Source: Prunella strophiata (lineage: Eukaryota > Chordata > Aves > Passeriformes > Prunellidae). From it: a stretch of DNA of 64,000 bases. Numbering within the stretch: the stretch's first letter is position 1; every line of letters starts with the position of its first letter. The stretch is from assembly GCA_036583965.1 (NCBI GenBank), contig JAZBQD010000014.1, positions 66,246,395 through 66,310,394 of the forward strand, in the 5' to 3' direction. The notes under the pieces are model-generated. The model saw nothing but the letters and a program-made list of their open reading frames with translations, made no database searches and was not told the origin of the DNA. Position numbers and translations under genes: made by a program. Shown here one piece after another: positions 27,036-37,992 of this stretch.

Positions 27036-28254
27036 AAATTTATGGCACATCTGTAAGAGGCAGTTTATACTGCTGCTGATGCAGGAGTACTACAATGTAC
27101 CTTGTACCTCCTACTCCTTCAGTGTAAGGAACTCACTGAGGCTCTTGGTGGTACTCACTTCATACTGCCTTCATGAGGGAGCTACTCCATGCCTCTTACC
27201 TTTGACAGGTGAGGTACAGCCTAGTCATTCCTTAGGCTGTTTCAGAGAGAACAGCACTATTGAGTTAGAGTTACAACTTTTAGGAATGGTCTTTGGGGTA
27301 TGACTGCTTTTGTAGGGACTAGAGATGTGTGCTCAGTGGATTGCACATGGAGATCACTTATAAAACAGCTGTGCCTTACTGGTTTGCAGTTCTGTAGCTG
27401 AACAGGATTAGAAGCCATGCAGGATTAGACAAACAATTCAAAATACAGGTACTTAGTAAACCTTGTAGAGCAGCAGCTTTTCTTTTTGTGGGAAAGGCCA
27501 GTGTTTTACTGTCTTCTGGCCATTCCTCCCTCAGCAGCAGCTGAGTTCTGCCAGGCTGTGATGAAAGCCAGGTGTGACTATGGGCTCTGTGTTGGTCACC
27601 CCAACCAGGAGCAGCTGAGCTGCTGCCAGGCTGTCACAGGCTGTTCAGCTCCTTCTTGACTGCTGGAAACATAAGGGGTAGTCCTGCCAGTTCCCCCTCC
27701 TTTGTTCTAGAAAACTGAGTTACTGCAGGGACTGCAAGAGGAATCCTCAGTGTTTAGCTCAGTGATTTAAATGAATACAAAATTCCATTATTGTAAACTT
27801 TTTCCCCTCTACCTTCTCTCTACCCCCACCTTAAAATTCATATTTAGGTGGATTATAGGGTCCTTGGGTCAAGATTCTCTGGTGTCTGTAGGTGACTACT
27901 TGTACAGCTACTCTTCCTCTGTGTGGAACAGAAGTGAGAAGATAGCATGAAAGCAAGAGTAATGCAGGATTTTTTTTTAGTTTCATCAGATCATCAAGTT
28001 GTAGAGCTTTTTTTCTTGAAAAAAATCTCTATCCTTGAGAAGTTTTAGTAAAATTCAGTATTTAATTTTTACAGCTATTTGTAGGCCATAACCTTATTTT
28101 TTCTTCACTAGTATTTATTTTTACTAGGATCTGTTGCTTTGCTGTTAAATATCACTTAGGACAGTTAGTGTCTTCCAGGTACTTTAGCATTCATTCATAG
28201 AGCATGGTGTTATATATTTTTAGTTTGCATTATGTCTGTTCCTCCTGAGGAGAT

Positions 28255-28453
28255 TCAGGACACTTGGAAATTTTCACAGTGAGAAGAGCCATTGGAATAA
28301 TCTCCCCAGGGCAGTGGTAGATTCCCCAAGACTGGACACTTCTAAGATTCAGCTGAACTGGGTGTTGGACAGTCTTGTCTAGACTGTGCTTTTGCCAAGA
28401 AAGCTTGGACTAGATGGTCCTTGAGGTCCCTTCCAACCTGTCATTCTATGATT
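28255..28453 (+). mobile_element. CR1 LINE 3' end
   Basis: Forward copy ending ggactagatggtccttgagg then tcccttccaacctgtcattctatgatt, the canonical CR1 3' terminus with a single ATTCTATG unit. Upstream text (ccccagggcagtggtagattccccaagactggacacttctaagattcagctg) fits an older CR1-X/Y/F-type subfamily. 5'-truncated; the start is approximate. Confidence 0.85.
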
Positions 28454-31229
28454 GATGCTGGGCAGGATTTTAGCCATGCTACTTGTACCTTGTAAGCCTG
28501 ACTGATTCTGGGGGGACTTGAAAGTGCTGTTTAGCATGCCATTGTTGGCAGAATTTACCATCAGGTCATTGCTAGTATATTTCCCCATTTTTTAGTTCAA
28601 ATCAGTTCTCCGTATTAATTAATTGACTATATATTAATGTTGACCTCATTTGAGATGGCATTGTTTCCTGTATAATCTGTAAAGGTAATTCTAATTACTA
28701 AATTTAATCATACTTGTGTGATATCTTTAACTGCTTTCGCTGAGATAACACTGAACAAAACTTGTAAGACATTAGAATACCAGTTATTTGTGTTCAATTT
28801 AATCGTGATACATTTTTGTGCCGAAGAATTTTTCTTGTTCCCATATTTAGCTTTTATTTTATCAGGAATCAATATGTAATTTCTAAGTTGGAGGTATTTA
28901 AATATTTCTTCTTATAAGAGAAATAATGTTTAATGCTTATCTCCCAAAATAAAAGCTCTTGCCCCCATCTCAAGCTGTTTTCTGGGTTTTCAGTATGGAT
29001 GGATTAATGAAACATTGAACTATCTCAGTGCAGCTGGAAGGTTAAGATGATTCTGGCAGAAAGAAAAAAGAGGATTACTTTAAAGGCAATGAATATGATA
29101 ATTTACACACTAAATGTAATTGAATTGTCATGAGACACAGAACATGCCAAACTTTGATTCACACATTGCTTATGCAGAGGAAGGGATGGTAAGCCATGGC
29201 CATGTTTTCAGCATAAATCAGGAGCTTGCTTTCTGGTGCAGATACAGCTTGGCATTCTTTTAAGCAAAGGTTTAAACTTTTTTCAGCTTACACTGTCATT
29301 CTCTTTGTGTTTTTGAAGAGCTATGCATGTCCTTTTGAGCACATCTTAAAAATAGAAACAATTTTTAGTTCTGTTTAAAAAAATGTATCAGCTATGTACT
29401 ATGTGAATGTATTGACTACTGTGTATTACAACATTGTCTGCTTATATTCAGCCACACTCTTTCACTCTTTCTCAAATTAAATCTAATCTCTTCTACTTGG
29501 AAATTAGTGATAGGACTTTTTACCTATTTCTTGAAGCTCAGCAGCAGGTGTACTTTAAACAAGGAAGCTTTTCCCCACAAGTGTCCATTGGAGAAGTGGA
29601 GATTTGGGTCAGTCAGGTGCTTGAAGTTGCTGAAGGAATGTCAGGTTTCTAAGGAAGTTAAAAGTTTACTTTTAAAAAAACTCATAATTAATCTTCTGTA
29701 AAGACTTGCTGTAAGCACACATGTGTCTTCCAAAAGGAAATAGAGTGTAATTTTTGTTACAATTCCTTTATCTTCTCACTTTGAAAGTAAAACCAGGGTT
29801 CATTCACTGCTTTTTGTCAGTGTTGATTTGGTAGCTTTAGTTGGCATTGTCAGTTCAGCAGACACCCTTTGTCAACTGGTAAAGATTGTTGTAATTGTGC
29901 TGGGGGAGTAGATAGTGCTGGAATGCCCTTGCTGTGGTGTGAAGTTGTGTCTGTGCCCTTGTGTGTGACAGGGCTGGGGAGGGGCTCTGGAGGGCTCTGG
30001 AGCTCTGTCTTTGCTCAGAGCTCACATGGGCAGCCAGGGTAACAGAGCCTGCAATTGCTGTAAAGCTGTGTCAGAGAAAATCAAATCTGATACCCAACTG
30101 CTTTGTGTCTTGGGAATAAAGGTGAATCCAGCACCTGAAAGCACAGGAGGAGCAGTGCCCTGCTTGGACACACCAAAGTCTGAGCAATGTGAAATTATTC
30201 TACTTACTCCTTATCTTACAGGGAGGAAACAATTTGTCAGTGTTGTGGCTTAGAGATGTGAGGCTTCCAAATATAGCAGATCGAATTTTTTCTTTTCTTT
30301 TCTCTCTCAAATAACTGTGTAAATACATGTGTGCTGGTTCTGCTGCACACTGGAGAAAATGACAGAGCTCTATGTATTCTTAATAAACAGGAGTGATATG
30401 ATTGGCAAACGATGGTGTCAGAGGGGCCAGGTGAGAGTAACAAGTGTGACTTTTGGGGATCATAAATGAAAGCTTTGAACAAGCAGCCAGACCTTCCTTA
30501 GGGGCAGCTTGGGACAGACAGTGCTGTTGTCTGAATGCTGGTGCTTATGTCTGTGGTGGGTCATACTGAGGTTCTCTTAGTGCTCCCTGGAGTGAAAACA
30601 AGCAGAGAGCATGTTAAATCTCTAACAGATGGCTTAGGAGGCCACCTTGGCACAACTTCTTGTCTAAATGTTGAGAAATATGTAGGTAACCTTTATTAAA
30701 GAAACACTAGGTTTGAACAAATAATTGTGTTAATGTCATATGATAGAAAACTGTAATATCTGATCTGTTTTTCTATTTCATGGCCCAGATGGTTGGTATG
30801 TACAATTCCTGAAATTCATTATGTTGCCATGAACTAGATAGTGAAAAAAAAAAACAAACCACATGCTTGGAGTTATTTTTATAAGTGTTAGATTGAAATA
30901 TATTTTAAACCTTTTTCAAGCCTTGCTTATCTGAAGTTCATTGCTTTTTAATAATCAGAAGAATTCAATGCTTGAATCTTTCACAAACTTATTAATTAAA
31001 ACTGATTTGCCTCATTGGTTTGATATAATTATATTTGGGATATTGAAATATGTTCTGTTGTTGGATATTCAAAATAGCAACTTTTCCTTTCTTGGTGCTC
31101 TCTGTTCCTGTCCATGTCCTAGAGATGATTTCTGCTCAGGGAACAGGACTGAGTAAAACTTGAGCTCCACTCATGTAGTAAATGCTGTATCTGCAGTGTC
31201 CTCATGTCCACTGCTTACTCACACTGTGG

Positions 31230-31243
31230 TTTTTTTTTTTTTT

Positions 31244-31281
<38 letters not shown>
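31230..31281 (+). repeat. Poly-T tract with one G interruption
   Basis: Fourteen T, one G, then thirty-seven T, about 580 bases upstream of the USP6NL exon at 31865. It has no recognisable retrotransposed body next to it. Confidence 0.97.
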
Positions 31282-31864
31282 CTGTTTTTGCCTGTCAACC
31301 TTCCTGTTGTCATATCCTTACACTTATTCCAGCTCTGGGTTGCCCAAGTTGCAGTTCTGACACTGTAATGACATCCTTCCCTGTTTCCTGAGAAATAAGT
31401 TTTAGGCAATTTCTAAGAAACCATGCAGTATTTCTTCAGTATTCCAATATCTCTACAAATCCTGTAAATACTTGACAAGTTCGTTTTAAGCCAGTAGTGA
31501 ATGTTTCATGCTGTCTTTGACTATTAGACTGTTTGTGGAATTGCCAATTAGTGGCCTTTAGTACTTTCTTCAGTCTTTCAGTTAGTGGGTTGTGCAGAAT
31601 TATTTTTGCACTGTATTTAATATCTACATTGGTGGAAAATCAGAAATATTGTAAACTCAGCAACTAAGATACTGTGCAGGTAACTCTACTTTGCTTTGAG
31701 CAGTATTCAGGACATGTACCAAGGTCATATTTTGCTTTGACACAATAATTTTGGTATTTCTCCATTGAAGTAGTCTCCCTGAAGTTGATTTTCCAAGTAT
31801 TTGGCTGCAGTTCCTTTTTCACAAGGGAAAAAATCTGAACAACATTATTTTAATTCCTCTACAG

Positions 31865-31938
31865 GTGCAGATGCTGAGCAGGATGCTGCTATCAAACTTG
31901 CCCAGGAACGAGCAGAGATAGTTGCCAAGTATGACAGA
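31865..31938 (+). CDS. USP6NL: USP6NL internal exon, start of the conserved N-terminal region
   Basis: This 74-nt exon is flanked by the acceptor ctctacag (ending 31864) and the donor gtaagt (31939). After two bases that complete a split Gly codon, it reads 24 codons: A-D-A-E-Q-D-A-A-I-K then L-A-Q-E-R-A-E-I-V-A-K-Y-D-R, ending in phase 0. The KLAQERAEIVAKYDR block is the hallmark start of USP6NL/RN-tre and its hominoid derivative USP6. The gene family, the intact frame and both consensus splice sites make this a secure call. The exon sits between two copies of the same LTR family in opposite orientation, at 13659-14432 upstream and 32626-33371 downstream. A 52-nt poly-T tract lies about 580 bases upstream at 31230-31281. 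Confidence 0.95.
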
Positions 31939-34002
31939 GTAAGTGAACTTTTTAGTAATTTAAAAGACATTTTATAATGAATCTTCATAATATGTCTGTT
32001 TAAAAAGTGAATCATGATTCCAGCTAGCTGTTGTTTAAAATACTCTGTTGAGTACTAATCTGATGTTTAATGGTACACTGGTCTCTGGGTGAATTGAACT
32101 CTCCCTCCACAGGGCATATTCTGGATAATAACTCAGTCAACTCATTTTTCAGGTGCATAGCAAGTTACTCTGGGACTATTTCAGAGAGTGTATTGTATTA
32201 AAAGTAGTGAAAGTGGGATGTTTGAGGATGCTCAGTGTATCTATGAGATCAGAAGGACTCTCATTTTAATTTATTTTATCTTTGGTTATGGTAGTACAAA
32301 CACTGACATCATAGCAGAAAAGGTACAAGATGAGTGAGCTGTATTGTTTCTGATCTTGTTGTGGGGAGCTAAAGAAATGCTCTGGTCATGCCATGTTTGT
32401 TCTTGGACCCCTTGTCAGGAAGAGCATGGCACAGACTGTGCCTAGAATGCTTACATAGAAGTCAGGTATTTTTGTAACACTTACAGACTTTAAGTGTCAC
32501 TGGAGTACAGAGCAATAGCTTTGTTTGTAGAGTTCATGAAATATTTTGTATGCCAGACTTACTGGTGGTCTGCACAGTGTGCAGTAAAGGAGTGGCTCAC
32601 TTTGGACTAAGGAAAAGCCTGCTTGTGTGTGGCAGGCTGACACCAGCTGCCCCTCAAAGCTGCTCCCTGCCATCCTCAGCTGGCAGGGGAGAGAAAATCT
32701 AACAAAAGGCTCATGAGTTGGGATAAAGGCAGGGAGAGATCCTTCACCAATGACTGTCATGGGCAAAGCAGACCTGAATTGAGGAAATCAGTTTAATTTA
32801 TTACCAATCAAATCAGAGTAGGACAATAAGAAAATAAAAGCTGGATCTAAAACATTTTCTCCCCAACCCTCCCTTCTTCCTGGGCCTAGCTTTGCTCCCA
32901 GTTTTCTCTACCTCCTCTACCTGAGCAGTGCAGGAGGATGGGGAATGGGGGCTGTGGTCAGTTCTTACCACATTGTTTCTGTGACTCGTTCCTGCTTGGG
33001 GGTTTGATCTCTTAAACCTTAAACTCTTCCCTTTTTCCAGTGTGTGGGGTCCCTCCCACAAGCTGAAGTTCTCCATGAACTTTTTCAGTGTGGGTCCTTC
33101 CCATGGGCTGCAGTTCTTCATGAGCTGCTCCAGCTTTGGTCCCTCCATCAGGGTCAGTCCTTCAGGCACAGCAGCTCCACCATGGGTCCCCCATGGGGTC
33201 ACACATCCTGCCACCAAACCTGCTCCAGTGTGGCATGGCCATGGCCAGTGGCAGGTCCATATTGGAGCTGGCTTTGTCTCTGTTGGATGTGCAGGAGGCT
33301 TCCAGCAGCTTCTCAAGAAACTACCCCTGGAGCCCCCTGCTACTAAAACCAGGCCACACAAACCCAATTCACTTGGTGTTCTGAGTGGTGGCCTGATTTC
33401 ACAGCCAGTAACCTCTGCATAGCCCATCCCAGAAGTAAGCAGAGCTGAAATGTAGTTAAACTTCTGCAAGCCTTTTGCAAGATTGGCAATTAGGAGGAAT
33501 GGGACATGCATGAAGGCATAATTGAGGGGAAAACTCAGTGCTGCATTGTTTGACAGCTGCTGCAAGTCAGCATGGACATTAACTCACGACTGTCTTCAGG
33601 ATGTGCTTTTGCAGGTGATAGTTCAGGAAAGATGGGCTTGGGAAATGAAAGGAGTAGAGGGCACTCTGGGGACCTTGATGGATTATTGTGGAGTTTAACA
33701 ACAGTTTAAATTATTGTGGGATTACTGTGACTCTGGTTGAAATGTATTTTGTGTATAGCAGTGACCAAAAGAGATTTCCTGTGATGAAAATACTATTTGT
33801 AAGGGCTGGGATAGGTGTTCTGCTCTCCTTTCTCTTGGCTGGTTAGTTTAAGGCTGGTGTTCTCTTCCCCCTCCTCTAACCTCCTGCCACCATGTCCCAA
33901 AGTGTCCCAAAGGTTATGCTTTCAGTGGTTGAATGCTCCCTTATGTGTCTTTATTATGTCAGAAAATATAATTTGGCTTTTTATTTTTTCCTTTCCCCTT
34001 AG
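31939..34002 (+). other. USP6NL: USP6NL intron 2 (about 2.1 kb)
   Basis: Consensus donor gtaagt and a strong pyrimidine-rich acceptor. More than a third of it is the reverse-orientation LTR at 32626-33371. The remainder shows no gene. Confidence 0.9.
32626..33371 (-). mobile_element. Avian endogenous retrovirus LTR (solo), reverse
   Basis: On the minus strand it starts TGAATTGGGTTTGTGTGGCC then tggttttagtagc, and ends near cagcctgccacaca. Internal blocks parallel the forward copy at 13659: the repeated ctgcagcccatgg-type phrases, cattggtgaaggatctctccctg and the region around ttggtaataaatt. It lies in the 2.1-kb USP6NL intron 2, antisense to the gene. The four bases CTTG occur directly outside both ends (32622-32625 and 33372-33375), a possible short target-site duplication, though four bases could match by chance. 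A 250-codon minus-strand ORF (32813-33565) overlaps it but runs beyond the LTR edge and is not a viral protein that I recognise. Confidence 0.75.
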
Positions 34003-34085
34003 GGACGTGAGGGTGCTCAGATTGAACCGTGGGAAGATGCTGACTACCATCTTTACAAAGTCACAGATAGATTTGGGTTTCTACA
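34003..34085 (+). CDS. USP6NL: USP6NL internal exon (IEPWEDADY ... DRFGFLH)
   Basis: This 83-nt exon follows a pyrimidine-rich acceptor (ttcctttccccttag, ending 34002) and ends at a consensus donor, gtaagt, at 34086. It reads 27 codons beginning G-R-E-G-A-Q-I-E-P-W-E-D-A-D-Y and ending in V-T-D-R-F-G-F-L, plus two bases (CA) of a split His codon finished by the next exon. The acidic/aromatic PWEDADY segment and the KVTDRFGFLH segment are strongly conserved in USP6NL and also seen in related TBC proteins. Gln replaces the Glu that I recall in mammals at the A-Q-I-E-P position, a conservative difference expected for a bird. There is no stop or frameshift. Confidence 0.95.
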
Positions 34086-36929
34086 GTAAGTAGCAAGCTT
34101 AAAGAAAATAAGATTAAAAGTTTGCTACTATGACTATTCAGGCTCTTTATTGTATTACCTATTGATGAAAGTATTATTATGCCTTTAATAGATATTTTGG
34201 AAACTGCTGTGTAAGTGTTATTGCTGGCTAATCTTTCACTGTGCCTTTCAATTCAGTTCTATCTGGGTTTTTATTTCTGTAATTTGATCTTCCATAGGGA
34301 CTGAAATGCTTTAAAATATTTTATTGGGGAATGAAAGTTGATAGTCTACAAAAAACATATTCCAAGCTGAATTGTAGATAAATTTTGGTTGTGAATAACT
34401 CAGTTGGATGTAAACAAACTTGAAGTTCTTGGAAGGGTTTATAAAAATTTTGTTAAAATGCCTAATTTTAAAAAGATCCCAACACATTAAGCTTGCTCAA
34501 TGGTTGTATACAAGCAAAAGTGTATCTCAGTCCATGAAAGATCAGTGTCTTTTGGCTTCATATATTTTTTATCCTTACTGGAAACTCTGCTGATTTGGGC
34601 CCTAATGTTGAATCAACTTTAAGTCAGAAAATGCCAGAGTCCAGATGCAGTTCCCCTACAGGTGCCTCCTTTGTAACATAATCTGTTCCTTTCTGGCAAA
34701 TAGAAGATTAGAGTATTGCATTGTATTAGGGTTTTTGTGGTTGGCAGATGTAAATATCCAGCTTGCAGAAGCTGAACACAAGCTGACTTGCTCTTTTGAT
34801 ATTAGAACTCTCTGAGGTTCTTGGTGTTTGGCATTTTTGTTTGAATACATGAAATGCAATTTAAATCCAGAAAAAGTCAGTGATAAGTGGAAAACTTAGT
34901 AATACCTATGTAATTCATAGTATTGGGAAGGGGGATGTTTATGTTCTGTTTTTTAGGGGACTTTTTTTCCTTCTCTTCCTTCCTTTTTGCAATATTATTG
35001 TTTTTACAAGCTGGCAGTTAAAAGTCATCTCTACCTGCAGACTGCTTGTGCTTCATTGGGGTGAGTTAATTTGATGTGTGACATTTAAAGGGATGTTTCA
35101 CACAAAGAGGTCCTTGTGTTGGTAAAGCCCAGCTGCAGCACCACGTGCCTGCAGTTGTAGCATTCCTAATGGAGAAAGCATGTCAGAGTTATTTTATTTC
35201 TGGACAGAGGTAATGGAAGCCACTGCAGGGTTCACCTCTGACTTTGGTATCCTTGTCAAGTCCTGAACTTTTCCTGTTACCTGTATTGTGGTACTTGCAT
35301 TTTTATGTGTTAGGTGTAGAAGATTGTTCCTCAGGTTCTCTCCACTTGCTGCTGCTGTTCAGTCATTACCCCAGATGTTCCTCTTGCCCAGGAACATCTC
35401 TACTCAGCAATGCAGAATTAATTCTCTATATAGTCAACTTCAAGGGATGAAAGCTGAAAGATTTAAATTACATAAAGACTGCACAGGCTAACAGTGTATG
35501 CAGATAATCTCTTCACTAATTGTGCCTATTTGTAGCTTATCCATGTCTTGTTACAGGGCAGATTTCACCTGGGAGTGCTCTCAAGGCTGCTTTATGATTG
35601 TTTACTACCAACTCACTGTCTTGCAATGATATTTTTATTTTCCTGAGAAGCAAAATCTCTCCTAATAGAAGAAATATAATTAGGATAAACATATCAACTC
35701 TATTTGCCTGAAATGACAATTTATACTGCAGTATAGATTTTAACTATGGTCTGGGTCATGTGTGCTGTCATACTGGGCCTGCTGTGTCTGAAAGAAACTC
35801 CTATTCTATGAGAGTTTGAAATGCAGCAGGATGTACCAACAACCTCAAAAATTTATCATCCCTGAGAGCCATAAGCCCTACAATCTCTCAGATGTTTACA
35901 GTGTAAATTAGCAATAAGGCTGATGCACACTGGAAACAGAATCTGGGGGCAGTACCCAACTTGAAGTATCCTTGTTAAGGTCTGCAGGGATTTGTAATCT
36001 TGTTTCTTTTGACATCTTAAAATACTAAGAGTTGTCTTGTATCAGAAGGGTGCTGGGTGTGAGGAACCTGATACAAAACTGGAGTCTTGTTTTCTCAAGT
36101 ACAATAGGCTTTGATTACTATCAGTAGTTTACTATTTTTCCTTGTCTGTGTCCAGTTTGCAGCTTTCCTTGGCTCTGTGCAGGGGCATTCAAAGTTCAGC
36201 TGATTGCTGATAGGGCAGAAAAGATAATTTTGAGGGAATGAAGCACTCAGACTGCATGGGTAACTTGCCACTGGGTAGAATATGGGAGAATGTAAAGGCT
36301 GGAGACATTTCAAGAGCAGTTTTGGTCTAGATCTGCAATTCTTCTAGTGTCCCAGTGTCCTTGTGTGTTAAACTGGGAAGTTTGTAACTTGAGGGACCTG
36401 AAAACTTACACTTCTGTTGTCTTCTTGCCATACCAGTAGAAGTGGGCTCAGGTTTTCCTCAAAGAGGACTGAAAGTGCCTTTTTATTTACCAGTAGAGAA
36501 ATTGGATTGTTATTGGAAACAGATATAACATTTCCCTTCAAGTAAAATATGTCACTTTAACCTATTTATAAGCCCTTAGTTCATATATCTGGCATCTTTG
36601 GTCAATTCTAAGTGATGTAGTATTTACTGCTTACAAGAGTTAGGTCCATCTTTACCTAATATTGTCTTAAATTTTTAGTAGCTGCTGCCTTCAGGACACA
36701 ATTTAATTTGTTTGCTGCAGTACTTTATTTTGCAGTTCTGCAAATGAATGTGAATGTTCTAGTTAACTTTGGATATTAAAAGGAAAGTAGTGTGGACAGG
36801 TTATTAATACTGCTATTTAAAACAAAAGAAATATAGCTGAGTTAATACTTAATGAATTTAGGGAACAAGAAAGTGTATTCAGTGAGAAGTAGCAGAGCAT
36901 TATAATAATGAGACTTATTTGAAACGATT

Positions 36930-37060
36930 AAAGGGAAGTTTTAGAGGGAAGTTGGATGTGGGAAGAAGGTTTCCAGCAAAGCTAAGCTGTGAAATAACCT
37001 GTGGGGAGCCCAAGGGGTCTGTCTCTTGAGATGTTTAACACCAGAGTGTGCAAAACAAAA
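36930..37060 (+). mobile_element. Possible degraded CR1 fragment
   Basis: The text gaagaaggtttccagcaaag ... gaaataacctgtggggagcccaaggggtctgtctcttgagatgtttaac follows the order of the CR1 3' region (heavily substituted). No 3' terminal octamer is present. A profile search would be needed to confirm. Confidence 0.3.
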
Positions 37061-37972
37061 TGCAGCTAGGAGTTTGTTCACTGGCACTGACTAAATTGTA
37101 GCAGTTATGAGCTACTCTACTGAAAAACATTAAATTTTATGGTAAAAGCATGCAGGAACCAGGAAGAGTGAAGCTCTCATTATTAGCTAAATTGTAGAAA
37201 ATTTGGCCTTTACCAGCTCCTGTTGTTGCAAGGCTATAGGGAAGTGGTGGGTTGTGGTTTATTTAAGCCATGTGGTGTTGCAGACTCAACTTGGAGAATT
37301 TTTTTCATAATTTACTGCCAGATAAAATTACATTCTGACTGCTGACTTGGATGCTGGGTAGGAACACTCCAAACCATACCCCTCTATCAGCACCTAGAGG
37401 AAACACCTGTCTCCCCTCTGCCTCCAGGACAAACTTCCCTTGCTTTTTGTCTGGGTTAGCCTTGAATCACCCCTCACCTTTGGTGAGGTGGACAGGCAGT
37501 GCAGGAGCTTCTGCACATGATGATTTCTTTCTGCTGCTCCTGATTTCTTACTTATTTTCTTCTTCTGCTCCTTGTGTCTTCCCCCACCCTGACACTGGTG
37601 TTCCTCCCACTCCAGCCATGTCTCAACATCCCCTTCCATGTGACTCTTCTCTCTCTCCAGTTAGTATTGTTCCTCTTAATTAATACAGACTTGTTTCTGC
37701 CAAGTGCTGTGGATCTTCCTCAGTGTCACCTGATATACATGGTATACATGGAATAGTATATTGAATTTATACATCAGTTAAACAAACTAAATATTCATAT
37801 AACATGGAATAGCCTATTAAAAAAAAAACCAGAAAACTCTTCACTTTCATAATGTTTCTTTCAGAGAATCCCACGTCAGGGAGCTTGTCTTAGTCATGAC
37901 CATGAGTATTGACAGAGCAGACCAGTTTCTTTTAACAAGCCCAGTGTGGTTACCAATAAACCTAAAATTATT

Positions 37973-37992
37973 AAAAAAAAAAAAAAAAAAAA
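37973..37992 (+). repeat. Poly-A tract (20 A)
   Basis: A homopolymer run in intron 3. It is the one long A-run among mostly T-runs on this strand. Confidence 0.97.

Larger units (their letters stand above)
3989..31864 (+). other. USP6NL: USP6NL intron 1 (about 27.9 kb)
   Basis: Bounded by the donor gtaaga and the acceptor ctctacag. Contents that I can name are a forward LTR (13659-14432), CR1 fragments at 24451, 26360 and 28255, poly-T tracts at 20008-20029 and 31230-31281, and a short AAT repeat at 25637. The stretches 3989-13658, 14433-24450 and 28454-31229 are otherwise AT-rich sequence with no coding exon, RNA gene or repeat family that I recognise. Confidence 0.75.

Noticed and set aside
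27533..27640. Two similar phrases (agcagctgagttctgccagg and agcagctgagctgctgccagg)
   Set aside because: The similarity is short and the intervening sequence does not repeat, so a tandem duplication is not supported.
31160..31409. ORFs with long Phe or Lys runs
   Set aside because: Translation of the poly-T tract at 31230-31281.
32813..33565. 250-codon minus-strand ORF, the longest in the window
   Set aside because: It lies mostly inside the reverse LTR and runs past its boundary into unrelated intron sequence. Its translation is low-complexity Pro/Gly/Trp-rich text from the LTR's repeated phrases, not a recognisable viral or cellular protein.
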